Assembly: GCF_001305515.1 (NCBI RefSeq)
Contig: NZ_LJYW01000001.1
Span: 2,986,567 to 3,050,566, forward strand
Reading direction: 5' to 3'
Source of the DNA: Prosthecodimorpha hirschii
GTDB taxonomy: Bacteria; Pseudomonadota; Alphaproteobacteria; Rhizobiales; Ancalomicrobiaceae
DNA length: 64,000 nucleotides
Positions 1 through 8,014 of this stretch are shown here, piece by piece. Position 1 is the first letter of the stretch, and each line of letters begins with the position of its first letter. A program made the position numbers and the translations under genes. The notes below the pieces were generated by a model that made no database searches, was not told the origin of the DNA, and was given only the letters and a program-made list of their open reading frames with translations.

Positions 1-47
1 CCGGCAGCCTGGACCGGTACGAGGCATTCAGATTCGGGCGAACCCGC

Positions 48-365
48 ATGCAACAGGCCGACCTATCCGTCCCGGCGATGGTCTCCGAGACCGCACCGCC
101 ATTCGCGCCGGCGGGTCACGGACAGCGCTGGACTGCCCAGCGCAAGATGGCCGTCCTGGAAGCCTTGGCAAGCGGCGTCGTCAGCCTGTCGGTGCTGCAA
201 TCGGACTACGGCATCAGTGAATCCGAGTTGCGGGAATGGCATTATGCGGTCGAGAAATACGGCTTCGACGGGCTGAAGCTGAAGCACAAGCGGCCGCGCC
301 GGCAAACCTTCCCGCCGCGCCGCGCCCCGTCATGGTTCGGCGGTGACGACAGCGATGCCCGGTGA
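48..365 (+). CDS. SciP-like (DUF1153 family) small DNA-binding protein
   Basis: A 105-residue protein whose central part, about residues 27-85, matches the pattern of the CtrA-inhibitor SciP/DUF1153 family: RW-x-x-x-RK near the start, then a helix-turn-helix-like stretch with SLSVLQSDYGISESELREW and ending in YGFDGLK. SciP binds DNA and restrains CtrA-dependent transcription in Caulobacter. The C-terminal 20 residues are Arg/Pro-rich and not part of the family core. It starts at ATG 48, close to the window edge, with no strong Shine-Dalgarno. It lies alone beside a long gene-poor gap, so it may be an accessory paralogue rather than the core cell-cycle gene. Family assignment is fairly sure; the role in CtrA control is inferred. 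Confidence 0.7.
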   Translation: MQQADLSVPAMVSETAPPFAPAGHGQRWTAQRKMAVLEALASGVVSLSVLQSDYGISESELREWHYAVEKYGFDGLKLKHKRPRRQTFPPRRAPSWFGGDDSDAR

Positions 366-1263
366 CGGGGCCGCGTCCGCATCGATCGATCGACGCCCGG
401 CAGCGACGGGATGGCTCTTGATCGCAGGACCCCGAGGCCCTTCGATCCCGAGCCTCCGGCCTGAGGCCGCGGCGCGACCCCCCTGCCAGACAATTGGGAC
501 AGTCCTCGTCGTCGGGCCCATGGGGTGAGTGCCGGACGATGAGGCGAAGTTTCGTCTTCGGGAACGGATAGCGCGAGCGGCTGCAAAACGGTGTCTATGC
601 TCTTGCATACAATTGGCATCGGCGTGGCCGCATCAAGCTTGACCAAGACCGCAACGACGGCCAACCCGGGCCGAGTGGAAACCATCGCCGGGCAACATTC
701 GAGATCAACTTCGGTTTTCGACAATCTCCCCAATTTTAGGTAATCTATTCGATATCACATGATATTTTTAAGTCGTTATGCACAAACGCGATCTCGCGCC
801 GGCTATTGGGTCCGCAGGACTCTTATACCGCAGAGATCTTCCGATCGATGATCGAACGTTACACGCACAGGACGCTACGTCAATTCAATGGATGCAAGTC
901 ATTCGATACTTCCCCGGAACGCCTTTGATCCAGGTCCATTTCGAGGCATCCCGGCCGCACGGAACCAGTATACGGTGACGAGCTAGCCACCCGCGAAAGA
1001 GGCCTCAGGTTGCCCGTAGCAGTATAATTTCTCTTTTGTCGCTAGGAGCAAATACGGAACGCTAGGCGATACATTTTGCTAATAGATTTCCGATTTGTGT
1101 ACTGGCGACATTTCTCGCAAAAATGAGCATTTATTCTATTGATATCCATTAGACAGATCGCGATAAAAAAGAATACCGGCTCGTAAACTGTGGCATAGAT
1201 CACGGACCGAAATCAGCGTGAATCGCGCGAGATCTCCAGGCTCAGCTAACTGATATCAAGATC
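366..1263. other. Gene-poor gap with AT-rich second half
   Basis: Nearly 900 bases with no supportable gene. The first half is GC-rich. From about 735 onward the composition falls sharply and becomes rich in runs such as ATATT and TTTTA, unlike the flanking coding DNA. A 66-codon open frame at 778-978 has no Shine-Dalgarno and no recognisable domain, so I do not call it. The AT-rich part just upstream of the winged-helix gene at 1264 probably holds its promoter. Confidence 0.5.
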
Positions 1264-1713
1264 ATGCACAACGACATAGAATATAATCTTTCGACTGTCG
1301 AAATGAAGACATGGTCCGGCAGGCGGAGGGATGATGCCGTGAGAAGTGATGTATATGAGGTTCAATTGGACCGCAAAATGGCTTCAGATTTGAATTTGTA
1401 TTCCACCAAGGCTGAAAAGGCCGCGAGCCTGCTGCGCGCCTTTGGGCGCATCCGGGATCAGTATTCTTTGGATTTTGACGATATAGCAATCCTGCTTGCA
1501 TGCGGTCGCATTAATTTCGGTTCTCGCAGGCATCCGATATCCTATGCCCAGGCCGCCAATGTCTCTTCCCTGGCCGATTACGTTGGAATTCCACGGGAAA
1601 CCGTGCGGCGCCGGCTCCGGATCCTTGCGTCCAAGCAGCTGGTGGCTCGTGTCGCCCATGGCTACATCGTGAGCGAACTGGCCGCCTGGTCTAGCCTCAC
1701 CGGCGAGTCGTAA
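1264..1713 (+). CDS. Winged helix-turn-helix regulator, paralogue 1
   Basis: A 149-residue protein of unknown target. Residues about 44-100 form an alpha-helical block (SLDFDDIAILLACGRINFG) and residues about 100-140 look like a winged helix. ANVSSLADYVGIPRETVRRR reads as the helix-turn-helix and VARVAHGYIVSE as the wing. The I-P-R-E-T-V-R-R-R-L recognition-helix pattern is typical of Crp/MarR-like alphaproteobacterial regulators. No ligand-binding domain is visible. It is clearly homologous to the protein at 2492-2878, and identity is high over the last 100 residues. The start is the first ATG; the upstream Shine-Dalgarno is weak and an internal start is possible. Sequence-specific DNA binding is inferred. 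Confidence 0.65.
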   Translation: MHNDIEYNLSTVEMKTWSGRRRDDAVRSDVYEVQLDRKMASDLNLYSTKAEKAASLLRAFGRIRDQYSLDFDDIAILLACGRINFGSRRHPISYAQAANVSSLADYVGIPRETVRRRLRILASKQLVARVAHGYIVSELAAWSSLTGES

Positions 1714-2485
1714 CTCTGCCGTTGCCCAGACCAGCATGCCCCGAAAGCGCGGCGCGGCTGCAGCAGATCGGAAGCTCGACGCCTTTGCCTTCCGGTTTGC
1801 GGCACGCATTCTTTGGGGCGCTCCGAGGAACGGGATGCGATGTGGATCACGGGTTTTCGTCGGTCGGCTCTCTTCTCCATCAGTATTCCTACTGCTGCAT
1901 TTTTTGCATTCAGTTGCATTGCCAGGACGGTCTCCGTCGGCGAGCCGCCCGGGGGGCTTGAATCCCTGGAAATTGTCGATCACAACGATTTGGTATGAAA
2001 AATATCAGCTACACCCCGATCCACGGCAACCAGTGCGGATCGGACAGGGGCTGATGCGCACATTGGATCGAAGACGGGCAGGTAGTCGGCGGGATTCGAG
2101 CGATCGTCGTGTGTGCGACATCTGCGACGTATGCGAGCAAGTCCCTCGGCCCCGCTACTTATTGGATTCAAATCCAGGCATATAATAAGATTATCGACAA
2201 TTAAAGTTATAAGAAAGCGCATACTACCATGAATACCGTATTGCCAGTTTGTTTCCGCTCCGTTAATTGGTGATATTTAGGCTCAATAATGGGCACTTGA
2301 AATATTGATCCTTTGCCTAAAACAATGCGATAACGCTCCATATGGGCAAAGGGCATTGGAACCGGGTAGATGATATCCATATGGTGAATCTGACTCCACT
2401 TTTGTTCTCGCTCAATAGTCGAGCTTAACTTGAAATGCCGAAGGCATTTCAAGTGCCGGGTCGTGGGTAGAAATTCCAGGCGGGG
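1714..2485. other. Intergenic gap between the two winged-helix paralogues
   Basis: About 770 bases without a gene I can support. Several open frames occur on both strands but none has a ribosome site and a protein-like composition. The part from about 2180 to 2430 is AT-rich relative to its surroundings. A perfect inverted repeat at 2429-2453 sits at its downstream edge and is listed separately. Confidence 0.5.
2429..2453. promoter_or_regulatory. Perfect 11-bp inverted repeat upstream of winged-helix gene
   Basis: CTTGAAATGCC at 2429-2439 and its exact reverse complement GGCATTTCAAG at 2443-2453 are separated by only GAA. There is no T-run after it, so it does not look like an intrinsic terminator. 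It ends 38 bases before the ATG of the winged-helix gene at 2492, a usual place for an autoregulatory operator or a leader hairpin. Function is inferred. Confidence 0.5.
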
Positions 2486-2491
2486 GTGCAG

Positions 2492-2878
2492 ATGCAACGC
2501 GAACTTCCAGAAGAATCCTTGATACCAAGGCCGGGACACCCGGTTTCCTCTGAGATCAACCGGTATTCCGTACGTGCGGAAAAGGCCGGGGAGATGATCA
2601 AGAACTTCGGGAAGATCCGCCAGCAGTATGATCTCGACTTCGACGATGTCGCTATTTTGCTCGCCTGCGGCCGGATCAATTTCGGTTCCAGGAAGTACCA
2701 ATTCTCCTACGTACAGGCTGCGAATGTTTCTTCGATCGCCGACTATATCGCGATGCCGCGCGAGACCGTCCGGCGCCGGTTGCAGATCCTCGACACGAAG
2801 CGACTGATGGCGCGGGTCGCGCATGGATATATCGTCAGCGACCTTGCTGCTTGGTCGTGTCTGACGGGTAATTCCTGA
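2492..2878 (+). CDS. Winged helix-turn-helix regulator, paralogue 2
   Basis: This is the second copy of the family at 1264-1713, here 128 residues from ATG 2492 (a GTG at 2486 is in frame and could also serve). The shared core includes LDFDDVAILLACGRINFGSR, the helix-turn-helix around ADYIAMPRETVRRRL and the wing MARVAHGYIVSD. The N-terminal 25 residues differ completely between the two. Both genes are on the same strand about 0.8 kb apart, which suggests an old tandem duplication or two related imports. A perfect inverted repeat lies immediately upstream. No effector domain is seen, so DNA binding is the only function I infer. Confidence 0.65.
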   Translation: MQRELPEESLIPRPGHPVSSEINRYSVRAEKAGEMIKNFGKIRQQYDLDFDDVAILLACGRINFGSRKYQFSYVQAANVSSIADYIAMPRETVRRRLQILDTKRLMARVAHGYIVSDLAAWSCLTGNS

Positions 2879-3199
2879 CGCGGTCGGCATCGCGTCCCCG
2901 GGCTCCCGTCCATTCGGGGGCCCCACGACGAGCGGACAAGGGCTGCGTCGGGGCGACGAGCCGTGGCCCGCACAGCGAGGATATCGGGGGCGGTCGATGA
3001 CTGCCCGACGGTGGCGCGGCAATTGCTTTCTTGCCCGCCAGGCGTCCCGGATCGCGGAACGGTGTTGCGAATTGGCGCCGAACGGTCGTCCGAACACTCG
3101 GATCCTTGGATCAAGCAATCCGTGTTTCGGATTGACGGGGCGGATCTTCTATCCGGCGTGTCGGTCCGCCTGAGGCATCAGATATGAGAGGAGCTGGTC
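2879..3199. other. Intergenic region, nothing recognised
   Basis: About 320 GC-rich bases between the second winged-helix gene and the response regulator. I see no RNA gene, repeat or convincing promoter. The last bases hold the Shine-Dalgarno GAGAGGAGC of the next gene. Confidence 0.5.
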
Positions 3200-3967
3200 A
3201 TGGCGATCAGAATCCTGGTTGTGGTAGCCGACCCGCGGACACGCATGTTGTTTTCGACATTCTGTCGCGAGAACAATTATACCGTGGATTGGGCGGCTAC
3301 TGCGCTGGATGCATGGGCGAAATGCCTGGCCTGCTCTCCTGACATCCTGGTTCTCGATTTGGACAGCGTTGACACGGTCGATTCCGAGCTGGTCTGGCAC
3401 GTCTGCGGTCTCTGCAACGTACTGCTTCTGAAAGGATCGCGGCCGCTGCGGAGCCCCGCGCGGATCGGCGACCCTCCGGCCAAGGCAACCATCGGGAAGC
3501 CGGTGCGGGTCGAGGACCTCGTCGCCGCCGTTCAGACGATCCGGAGCGATCAGTCCGAGTATCGCGCGTCCCTGAGCAAAAGCGGTATCGTCCGGTTCGG
3601 GCGTTATGCATTCCATCACGCAACGCGAAAACTCGTCTCGGAGGACCGTTCCGTCTATCTGACGAATATGCAAACGGTCCTTCTCGAATACTTTCTGTCC
3701 AGGCGCGGCGTCCACCTGTCGCGCGATCAGATCGCAAAAGCACTGTATGGTAATATCCAAAACGTTAATGTGCGATCCGTCGACGTGCTGATCAGCCGCC
3801 TCAGGACGGTCCTCGGACAACAGCGCGGCGGCGATCGATTCATCCGGAGCATTCGCGGCATCGGCTATGTGTTCGTCGCGGACCCGATGGACGCGGTCAA
3901 TGTGGGCCTGGATATCGAGCCGCCGGCCAAGGGCCGCAAGCCGCTCTTCGAGGCGGATGCTCATTAG
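3200..3967 (+). CDS. OmpR-family response regulator with atypical receiver domain
   Basis: A 255-residue two-domain regulator. Residues 1-115 are receiver-like: the likely phospho-acceptor is D53 in ILVLDLD, and the conserved lysine is in the IGKPVRVEDL segment. The N-terminal acidic pair is reduced to a single Asp (V-A-D at 9-11). The usual Thr/Ser after the fourth strand is replaced by an LLLKGSR stretch, so phosphorylation may be weak or absent. Residues about 130-230 are a Trans_Reg_C winged helix ending RFIRSIRGIGYVFV, the standard family signature. No histidine kinase lies next to it, so it is an orphan. The start ATG 3200 has a good GAGGAG site. Target genes are unknown. Confidence 0.85.
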   Translation: MAIRILVVVADPRTRMLFSTFCRENNYTVDWAATALDAWAKCLACSPDILVLDLDSVDTVDSELVWHVCGLCNVLLLKGSRPLRSPARIGDPPAKATIGKPVRVEDLVAAVQTIRSDQSEYRASLSKSGIVRFGRYAFHHATRKLVSEDRSVYLTNMQTVLLEYFLSRRGVHLSRDQIAKALYGNIQNVNVRSVDVLISRLRTVLGQQRGGDRFIRSIRGIGYVFVADPMDAVNVGLDIEPPAKGRKPLFEADAH

Positions 3968-4379
3968 ATCAGGCATCCAAATCCTTTTTGTGCTTCGAGC
4001 CGGTGCCGTCCCATCCTGGTACGAGGCCGGCCTCGCGGCTCAGGCGCAGCCAGGAGGGCGCCGCGCCATCGGCTCGGCTTCGTCGACCAAAATCACCATG
4101 GTGGTCTGGGATCGGCGGCCGCCGGGGCCGGCGCTCTGCCGGCTGCGGCCAGGGCGGCAACGCCATTCCTCGGCCCGTCAGGCGGAGGTCCGGCCATCAT
4201 CCTGCCGAACGGACACTGCGGGCCCCGGGGGTCCCAGGCGGCGGCCCGCTGCGACCATCGAAGGCCCTTCGTTTGACCGCGCCTCCGGCCACCGCCTGGC
4301 CGCCGCACGAAGGCTGACGCCAAGGCCGCCATTGACGCACGCCGGCGCCGCGCCGCGCAGCCCGACGACCACGGCCGTC
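3968..4379. other. Convergent intergenic region, nothing recognised
   Basis: About 410 GC-rich bases between the 3' ends of the response regulator (plus) and the DUF262 gene (minus). Open frames cross it, but all look like GC-skew artefacts. I find no hairpin followed by a T-run. Confidence 0.5.
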
Positions 4380-6077
4380 CTAGAGCCGCCAATGGCTGCA
4401 GAGCCGCTCGAGGAAGGCAGCCTCGCGTTGATCGAGCCGCTCCGTGACATCGCCCTCGGCATCGAGAAGGCTGACCGATGTCGCGAAGGGCTCGTTGGCA
4501 TCGTGGCCCATCAGCCGCTCCCGGCGCTCGACGGCGGTCTCCCGGATGGTCGCCAGGCTGCGACGCCGGCGGACCAGAACCAGGTTGCCCAAGCCGTTCA
4601 GAATGTCCTTGTCGGAGCGCGCGCCGACGGTCAAAGCGCGCCCGGTCGCCGGAGTTCGCCGGGTGGCGAACTTGTCGACATGCAGATCCTCGGGGGCCGG
4701 AAGACTGGTCGCACCGGACAGCAGGAGCTCAAGCCGCAGCATGATCGGCAGCTGCGCGCGCGTTGCAGAGATGGCGGGCGAATAGAGCAGCCCGCGCAGT
4801 TCCTGGCGCTCGGCATCGTTCAGATCCAGCGGCGACCCGTCCTGCAGGATATTCTCACCGGCCGCCAGCGCATCGACGATCTTGCCGAATCGGGCGAGCC
4901 GCGATCCCGTATAGTCTCTTCGCAGAAGCAGGTAGAAGCAGAGCCGCTCGAGCTTTTCCAGAAACTCGATGTGCAGCGCCTGTTCTGTACAATTGTTCAG
5001 GATGCGAAGGGCCGGACCGACCCATTCGTTGAAATCGAACGATCGAAGGACGAACAGACTTCCCGAGTCCCACTCCGAGGACACCTTCGGGTTGATCAGA
5101 TAGTCGTAGATGGATGCATACGGGATCAGGATGTCGGCGACGAAAGCCTCGCGCCCGATGCCGTTGGGCACGATCGATTGGAAATCGGTCAGGATGGATT
5201 TCACCCGGCGGCCGGTATGGGCGAACAGGGTGTGGTGGAGCAGGGATTCGAAACCGGAGCGTCCGAGGGCGCCTTCGATCCGTTCCCATTCGCATGCCAT
5301 CGCCTCGGCCTGCTCGTCCGGCAGGCTGGACACGATCTCCGCTTTGATCAGATCCGACGTCGACAGGTTGAGGCCGCGGCTGTTGATGACCGAGAATATC
5401 CGATAGGCCGTCGAGCGATCGGCCGCGGTGATGACCACGAAATAGCATCGCTCGACGACGAACATCGTCAGGCGTTGCCGCCGCTTCGGCGACAGTGCCT
5501 GAAGGGCTTTGCGCATGAAGACGAGATTGCGCAGGATGTTGTCGTCGCCGGCGGGTTCCGCATGGTCGTCCGGGACCGTGCGGGTGGCCCCGGGGGCCTG
5601 GACGAATGCGGCGAAGAAATCGTTGTCGCGCGGCCTCAGCGTCAGGCGGAACCGGTCGGACGTGCCGACCAGCGGGTTGCCGCGCGCATGGACGAGATCG
5701 TGCAGGGCAGCGGCCGTGGCCTGATCGGTTTCGATGTCTCGCAGTAACGAAATGAGCATCGTCAGCGTGGTCAATCGCTGTTGCCCGTCGATCACGTCGG
5801 CCTCGGGCGCGTTGGGCATCCTGACCAGGATGACGCTGCCGAAGAAGTATGGACGCATCGCGTCGACTGGACATTCCGGATCGTATTCGTCGATTTCGGT
5901 AAAAAGATCGTCCAGCAAGTCGCCCGCCTGCTCGGTCGACCACGAATAGGCTCTTTGAAAATTGGGGATGCAGAAGACATATTCTTCAGACATCATTTTC
6001 CGCAGCGGAAGCTCGCGGGCGTGCAGGGATGGCATCATGTGGTTCTGATCTTCTTGTGAAATTCTTCGGATAATCAC
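4380..6077 (-). CDS. Stand-alone DUF262 protein with degenerate DUF1524-like tail
   Basis: A 565-residue protein. Its N-terminal DUF262 (GmrSD-type, ParB-like fold) domain shows the NFQRAYSW motif at residues 39-46 and the DGQQRLTT motif at 97-104; in this family these residues are tied to nucleotide hydrolysis. The middle is helical. Near the C-terminus (about residues 440-520) an LGNLVLVRRRR segment aligns with the DUF1524 HNH-nuclease pattern. The usual E-H-x-L-P histidine is not recognisable (EDLHVDKFATRR instead) and the N of the last motif is absent. DUF262 proteins are common in phage-defence loci such as type IV restriction. Here there is no partner restriction gene. An internal ATG pair at residues 14-15 is an alternative start. 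Confidence 0.8.
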   Translation of the reverse strand: MIIRRISQEDQNHMMPSLHARELPLRKMMSEEYVFCIPNFQRAYSWSTEQAGDLLDDLFTEIDEYDPECPVDAMRPYFFGSVILVRMPNAPEADVIDGQQRLTTLTMLISLLRDIETDQATAAALHDLVHARGNPLVGTSDRFRLTLRPRDNDFFAAFVQAPGATRTVPDDHAEPAGDDNILRNLVFMRKALQALSPKRRQRLTMFVVERCYFVVITAADRSTAYRIFSVINSRGLNLSTSDLIKAEIVSSLPDEQAEAMACEWERIEGALGRSGFESLLHHTLFAHTGRRVKSILTDFQSIVPNGIGREAFVADILIPYASIYDYLINPKVSSEWDSGSLFVLRSFDFNEWVGPALRILNNCTEQALHIEFLEKLERLCFYLLLRRDYTGSRLARFGKIVDALAAGENILQDGSPLDLNDAERQELRGLLYSPAISATRAQLPIMLRLELLLSGATSLPAPEDLHVDKFATRRTPATGRALTVGARSDKDILNGLGNLVLVRRRRSLATIRETAVERRERLMGHDANEPFATSVSLLDAEGDVTERLDQREAAFLERLCSHWRL

Positions 6078-6521
6078 TTGGCAGATACCACATAGGTTTC
6101 CGACCGGAAGGACATCACGGGCGACTTAACCTAAAACGGGCACCGAGGCTGACTGCGGTGCCGCTTCCGCTGGCAAAGTCCCGTTAAGGTAACGCAACTG
6201 TGTCGTCAGGATACCCCGCGCGTGCCCCGCCCGGGCGGGGCGGCAGAGGGAAGGTCTGCCTTCGTTCGGTGCCGACCGCACACGCCATCGTCAGGTGGCG
6301 GGTCGTCGTCGGGGACGGCCTCCGACTGTCTCGGCTGCGGGCGCTGCCGGGATGCTCGCAGGCCGTCGTCGTGGGATTCGGGACCGGCATCGGTCCGAAT
6401 CGCCTACGATGGCCTTGCCGGACGATGAGGCCGCAGGTTCGAACGTGTCCGCCTTCGGGCGCGCGATGGTCATCGGAACTCTTGGAGCCGTCGGGACTGC
6501 CGATAGGAGAAGTCTTTCGCA
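6078..6521. other. Divergent intergenic region
   Basis: About 440 bases between the divergently transcribed DUF262 gene and the HTH/coiled-coil gene. It should contain both promoters. Only the part next to the DUF262 start (about 6040-6140) is AT-richer. I cannot point to a convincing -35/-10 pair, and no repeat or RNA gene is evident. Confidence 0.45.
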
Positions 6522-7163
6522 ATGATCGTCGAGCGCAAATTGACGGCCGAAGAACTAGCCGAGATCCTCAGGGTACCGCTCGAGGCCGCCCGTGCGGTGG
6601 CGATTCGGAACGAGTGGCGTTTCGAGCGCGATCGGAGGGGCCGGTTGCGGATTTCCGTTCCGGACCAGTTCCTGAAGGCGCAGGCGGCCGCCCCGCGGCC
6701 GCAGGGGCGGCGCGCGGCGCCCTCCGAAATGCCGGCGTCGCCGAAACGGAAGGCAGCGTCGGCTCCCGTGGCGGCAGCGGAGGCGACGGCGGCACGCCCG
6801 GCCGCGAAGGCCCGGCCTTCAAACCATCGCAGCCCGCCGGCCGCGGCAACGGCTCCAAAGGCCGAGACCGATTCGCGTCCCCCGCAACGCCGCGCCGAAT
6901 CCGGCGCCGGTGCCGGCGCGCGCGAGGCGACCGAGGCGGTGCCGCCGCCGTCCAAGGAGGCGGGTCGGCAGGACGCATTCTCGCTGCAGGTTCGGGTCTC
7001 CAGCCTGGAGAGCCAGATCGAGACCCTGCTGAAGCTCGCGCTGCTGGAACGCCAGCGCGCCGAAGAGGCGATCGCCGAACGCAATCATTGGCGCGATCTT
7101 GCCGAGCGTCTGATCGAGGCTCTGCCGGACAGCAGTTCCTGGCTGCGGCGCTGGCTGCACTGA
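6522..7163 (+). CDS. HTH protein with disordered linker and C-terminal coiled coil
   Basis: A 213-residue protein in three parts. Residues 1-45 (LTAEELAEILRVPLEAARAV, then WRFERDRRGRLRISVP) resemble the small MerR/excisionase-like DNA-binding domains found in plasmid and chromosomal alphaproteobacterial proteins. Residues about 50-155 are a low-complexity Ala/Pro/Arg linker, probably disordered. Residues about 160-205 form a coiled coil with heptad-like SLESQIETLLKLALLERQRA and end in SWLRRWLH. A DNA-binding head on a coiled coil suggests a dimeric or scaffold-type protein, as in KfrA-like proteins. The target and role are unknown. Confidence 0.6.
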   Translation: MIVERKLTAEELAEILRVPLEAARAVAIRNEWRFERDRRGRLRISVPDQFLKAQAAAPRPQGRRAAPSEMPASPKRKAASAPVAAAEATAARPAAKARPSNHRSPPAAATAPKAETDSRPPQRRAESGAGAGAREATEAVPPPSKEAGRQDAFSLQVRVSSLESQIETLLKLALLERQRAEEAIAERNHWRDLAERLIEALPDSSSWLRRWLH

Positions 7164-7432
7164 TCCGATCGCCGGCCGCAGGACCGGCCCCCATCGGCAG
7201 GCATCGTCGGCAGGCATGGTTGGAAGGTATCGTCGGCCGCCGTCGCGACCGGCCGGCACCTTCGCGACCTGCAGCGCCTAACCGCGCCGGGTGCGAAGGT
7301 CCCGCGGCGCCGACGCATCGATCCGTTGCCGGTCCGCAAGGCACGGTCGCCATGAGGCTGCAACGGGAAACGCCCCGGCATGCGGCGTCGGACGCGGATG
7401 CGGGATTTCGTTCCCCGCCAGTGCCGGCCGGA

Positions 7433-7738
7433 TCACCGAGGCCGTCCGCCCGGTTCCTTGCCGGACCGGCCGAACAGGGACGTAACCAGCCAGGTCGTGC
7501 CGAGGATGCCGGCTGAGACAACCGCCCAGACCGTGAAGAGGGCGACGCCGCCAAAGCCCTGCAGCAGGTCGATGAGCCAGGTCGGCGATGTCGGCTCGAC
7601 CGGGAAGCCCGGCACCTCGTCGCCGAAGCTCCAGCGCGCGACGCCGAAGACGATGCGCGTCATCGCCCAGGCCCCGAAGACCAGGAAGGACCAGAAGGCT
7701 ACGCCGATCCAGGCGGCAGTCCAGGCGAGCGGGCGCAT
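7433..7738 (-). CDS. Small two-pass membrane protein, unknown function
   Basis: A 101-residue protein with two hydrophobic segments, about residues 5-30 (WTAAWIGVAFWSFLVFGAWA) and 65-90 (FGGVALFTVWAVVSAGILG), joined by a short polar loop. The chosen ATG has a GGAG site eight bases upstream; the open frame extends further upstream but with Arg/Pro-rich, non-protein-like content. The tail RSGKEPGGRPR is basic. No family is recognised. It is monocistronic on the minus strand. Confidence 0.55.
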   Translation of the reverse strand: MRPLAWTAAWIGVAFWSFLVFGAWAMTRIVFGVARWSFGDEVPGFPVEPTSPTWLIDLLQGFGGVALFTVWAVVSAGILGTTWLVTSLFGRSGKEPGGRPR

Positions 7739-8014
7739 GGCGTCGTCTCCAGTTCGTGCCAGTCTCCTCCGGCGAGTGCCGGGTCCGGTCCCGCCTCCGA
7801 CGCCAGGCCGATGTCGGCACGGCCTCCCCGCTGCGGCGGGGCCGGGGCGATGCCGGCGTCCGGCTGAGATCGGTTGTCCGGCGGCGCGGTTCAAGAGCCG
7901 GCACGCCGAAGCCGTTCGTATGTCGGGCCTTTTGCGGCATCCGGCGCGGCGCCGGACCCGCCGCGACAGGTCGATGACGCAAAGTGGCCGGATCGACCAG
8001 GGACGGGTGGGGCG

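Noticed and set aside
778..978. 66-codon open frame in the AT-rich gap
   Set aside because: No Shine-Dalgarno, no family and ordinary length for chance in such DNA.
3867..5747. Plus-strand frame of over 600 codons across the response regulator end and the DUF262 gene
   Set aside because: It runs antisense to DUF262, whose motifs are intact on the minus strand, and it has no recognisable domain.
7278..7982. Longer upstream start and overlapping frames for the two-pass membrane protein
   Set aside because: The added residues are Arg/Pro-rich and the internal ATG at 7738 has the only good ribosome site.
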